DNA of 5,970 nucleotides from DATFMH01 sp035267045 (lineage in GTDB: Bacteria > Bacteroidota > Rhodothermia > Balneolales > DATFMH01): assembly GCA_035267045.1 (NCBI GenBank), contig DATFMH010000065.1, positions 1-5,970 on the forward strand. The letters are read 5' to 3'. Position numbers and translations under genes: made by a program. The notes under the pieces were generated by a model, which was given only the letters and a program-made list of their open reading frames with translations, ran no database searches and had not been told where the DNA came from. Below, piece after piece: positions 4,974 to 5,970 of the stretch (position 1 is its first letter; every line of letters begins with the position of its first letter).

Positions 4974-5798
4974 TTAGTTTTTATAGGTCAACACACGTCC
5001 CCAGAGGCTTTTAGTACCCCAGATTCCCCGCCGCAATGTTTCCAACTGCACGATTTGACTGTGGTCTACAAACAAGTTCACCTCCGGTCCATAGTTTTTA
5101 ATATACCAGGCGAATACATCCGGGTCCGCCGCCTCAAACATTAGCTTTTCCAATCCGACTTCATTAATAAAGGTTGCCGGAACATCCGTTCTCCAGGGAT
5201 CGGCATTTTCAGTGATACCCTCCGATTCAATCATGATCATATAAGCGCCGGCATCAATAAAACGCTTGATTTGTTTGGCTGCATAACCGGTATCGAGGGT
5301 ACCTTCGGCTTCAAGTTCCCCACGTTGTGTATCCCCACCTGCTCCGAACTGGATACCAATCTCAGGCTTAGCTTTTAGACCCGATTTTTGCACCTTGTCA
5401 ATCAACCGGAGCCAATCGTCAGTGGGCAGTGTTATAAATCCGGCAGAAAGTTCAATAATATCAAATCCATAATCCTTACACGTATTGATATAATTATTCA
5501 CGGAGTCACTTCCCTGTGTCAATACATATTCCATGAATCCGCCGGTTGAAACCAGAGTGTTGTGTTCGTGCGCGATATCAATTAATTCCGTTACAGCTTT
5601 CCTCGGCATGAGTGTAAATGAACCGCCGGAAAACTTTAGAGAATCGACATATTCTCCCATCGTTTCCATGATATCCTGCAAATACCGTTTTCCCATAACG
5701 GCATAATAGGGACCTCTTATTTCGGTAACACCGATTGCACGTGGTTTTGATGCACGTTCATTTTTGTTTAAAAAGTCAAAGTTTCTTTCATTTGTCAT
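4974..5798 (-). CDS. Phosphosulfolactate synthase (ComA) / Hsa32 family protein
   Basis: This 274-residue TIM-barrel protein belongs to the ComA family, which in methanogens adds sulfite to phosphoenolpyruvate to give (2R)-phospho-3-sulfolactate, the first step to coenzyme M. Family blocks seen are VDSLKFSGGSFTL (51-63), LVSTGGFMEYV (82-92), GFDIIELSAGFITLP (111-125), KPEIGIQFGAGGDT (144-157) and DAGAYMIMIESEGI (182-195). They are followed by MFEAADPDVFAWYIKNYGPE (220-239) and VNLFVDHSQIVQLETLRRG (240-258). The MFEA-D / VNL-VDHSQ wording resembles plant heat-stress protein Hsa32 and bacterial YitD-like relatives, so the archaeal reaction cannot be assumed. The start is fixed by a strong Shine-Dalgarno (AAAGGAG, 7-nt spacing). 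No comB, comC or other sulfolactate gene is in view. A palindrome follows the stop. Family membership is certain; the substrate is open. Confidence 0.9.
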   Translation of the reverse strand: MTNERNFDFLNKNERASKPRAIGVTEIRGPYYAVMGKRYLQDIMETMGEYVDSLKFSGGSFTLMPRKAVTELIDIAHEHNTLVSTGGFMEYVLTQGSDSVNNYINTCKDYGFDIIELSAGFITLPTDDWLRLIDKVQKSGLKAKPEIGIQFGAGGDTQRGELEAEGTLDTGYAAKQIKRFIDAGAYMIMIESEGITENADPWRTDVPATFINEVGLEKLMFEAADPDVFAWYIKNYGPEVNLFVDHSQIVQLETLRRGIWGTKSLWGRVLTYKN

Positions 5799-5805
5799 AA
5801 TTAAG

Positions 5806-5812
5806 CTCCTTT
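5806..5812 (-). promoter_or_regulatory. Strong Shine-Dalgarno of the comA-like gene
   Basis: The minus strand reads AAAGGAG, 7 nt before the ATG at 5798. It is the clearest minus-strand ribosome binding site in the window and settles the start. Most neighbouring genes lack one, which suggests this gene is translated more efficiently. Confidence 0.8.
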
Positions 5813-5853
5813 CAAAAAGTTCTAATCGGACAATATTTCCAGCTTTTGATATG

Positions 5854-5859
5854 ATTATA
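5854..5859 (-). promoter_or_regulatory. Candidate -10 box for the comA-like gene
   Basis: The minus strand reads TATAAT in the 69-bp gap after the upstream gene's stop, about 55 bp before the comA-like start. No good -35 match lies at the right distance. The long leader and strong Shine-Dalgarno are consistent with an independent transcript. Confidence 0.35.
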
Positions 5860-5867
5860 AATTGTTA

Positions 5868-5970
5868 TTATTGCGGCCGAACTTTAACATCTTGTAATAA
5901 ATCCATTAAGTCGGTCACATTATACTTCTCAAAATTTCTTACCATCTCCACAATGTGCTCACTCAAATCT
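5868..5970 (-). CDS. C-terminal end of an unrecognised protein (runs off window)
   Basis: An open minus-strand frame enters from the right edge and ends at a TAA (5870-5868). The last 33 residues begin DLSEHIVEMVRNFEKYNVTD and end LMDLLQDVKVRPQ. They are charged and probably helical, with no cysteines or membrane segment. The composition looks like a genuine coding C-terminus, but the piece is too short to place in a family. It lies 69 bp upstream of the comA-like gene on the same strand and could be part of the same transcript, although a separate TATAAT lies in the gap. Confidence 0.55.
   Translation of the reverse strand, partial: DLSEHIVEMVRNFEKYNVTDLMDLLQDVKVRPQ

Overview
This AT-leaning window (roughly 40-45% G+C by eye) is chromosomal and almost entirely coded on the minus strand. 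It reads from base 5970 down to base 1. Several starts lack a clear Shine-Dalgarno sequence and sit behind A/T-rich leaders. The genes are a type II NADH dehydrogenase, DUF2249 proteins and a bacterial ComA/Hsa32-type protein, and there is a palindromic 'ACCTGTCAGGT' element. Together these suggest a Bacteroidota/Balneolota-like heterotroph. That assignment is inference from style and content, not from a marker gene.

Layout in transcription order. (1) 5970-5868: the last 33 codons of an unrecognised gene. (2) 5798-4974: a phosphosulfolactate synthase (ComA)/Hsa32 family protein with a strong ribosome binding site. (3) 4950-4918: a perfect 16-bp-arm palindrome. (4) 4898-4539 and 4542-4081: two translationally coupled AhpD/carboxymuconolactone-decarboxylase-fold proteins, both with the CxxC-x3-H redox motif. 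(5) 3971-3771: a 66-residue protein of unknown function. (6) 3740-2409: type II NADH:quinone oxidoreductase. (7) 2412-2263: a truncated YeaO-like (DUF488) gene that starts on the ndh stop codon and loses homology after about 46 residues. (8) 2092-1349: a protein made of three DUF2249 (TusA-like) units. (9) 1169-147: lipoate-protein ligase A. (10) 136 to beyond base 1: the N-terminus of a Crp/Fnr-type regulator, 10 bp after lplA.

The common theme is redox and respiration. Ndh feeds NADH electrons to quinone. The AhpD-like pair probably handles peroxides or other thiol redox chemistry. LplA charges 2-oxoacid dehydrogenase or glycine-cleavage subunits with lipoate, which is also the electron carrier to AhpD in some bacteria. 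DUF2249 proteins and Crp/Fnr regulators often occur in oxygen- or nitric-oxide-responsive loci. These links are plausible from family knowledge but are not shown by the sequence.

Four perfect TATAAT hexamers lie upstream of comA, the 66-aa gene, the DUF2249 gene and lplA, suggesting at least four short transcription units. No RNA genes, CRISPR arrays, insertion sequences or integrases were seen. I found no convincing new multi-gene system. The points most worth checking are the broken yeaO junction, the palindrome, the triple DUF2249 protein and the bacterial ComA/Hsa32 homologue.
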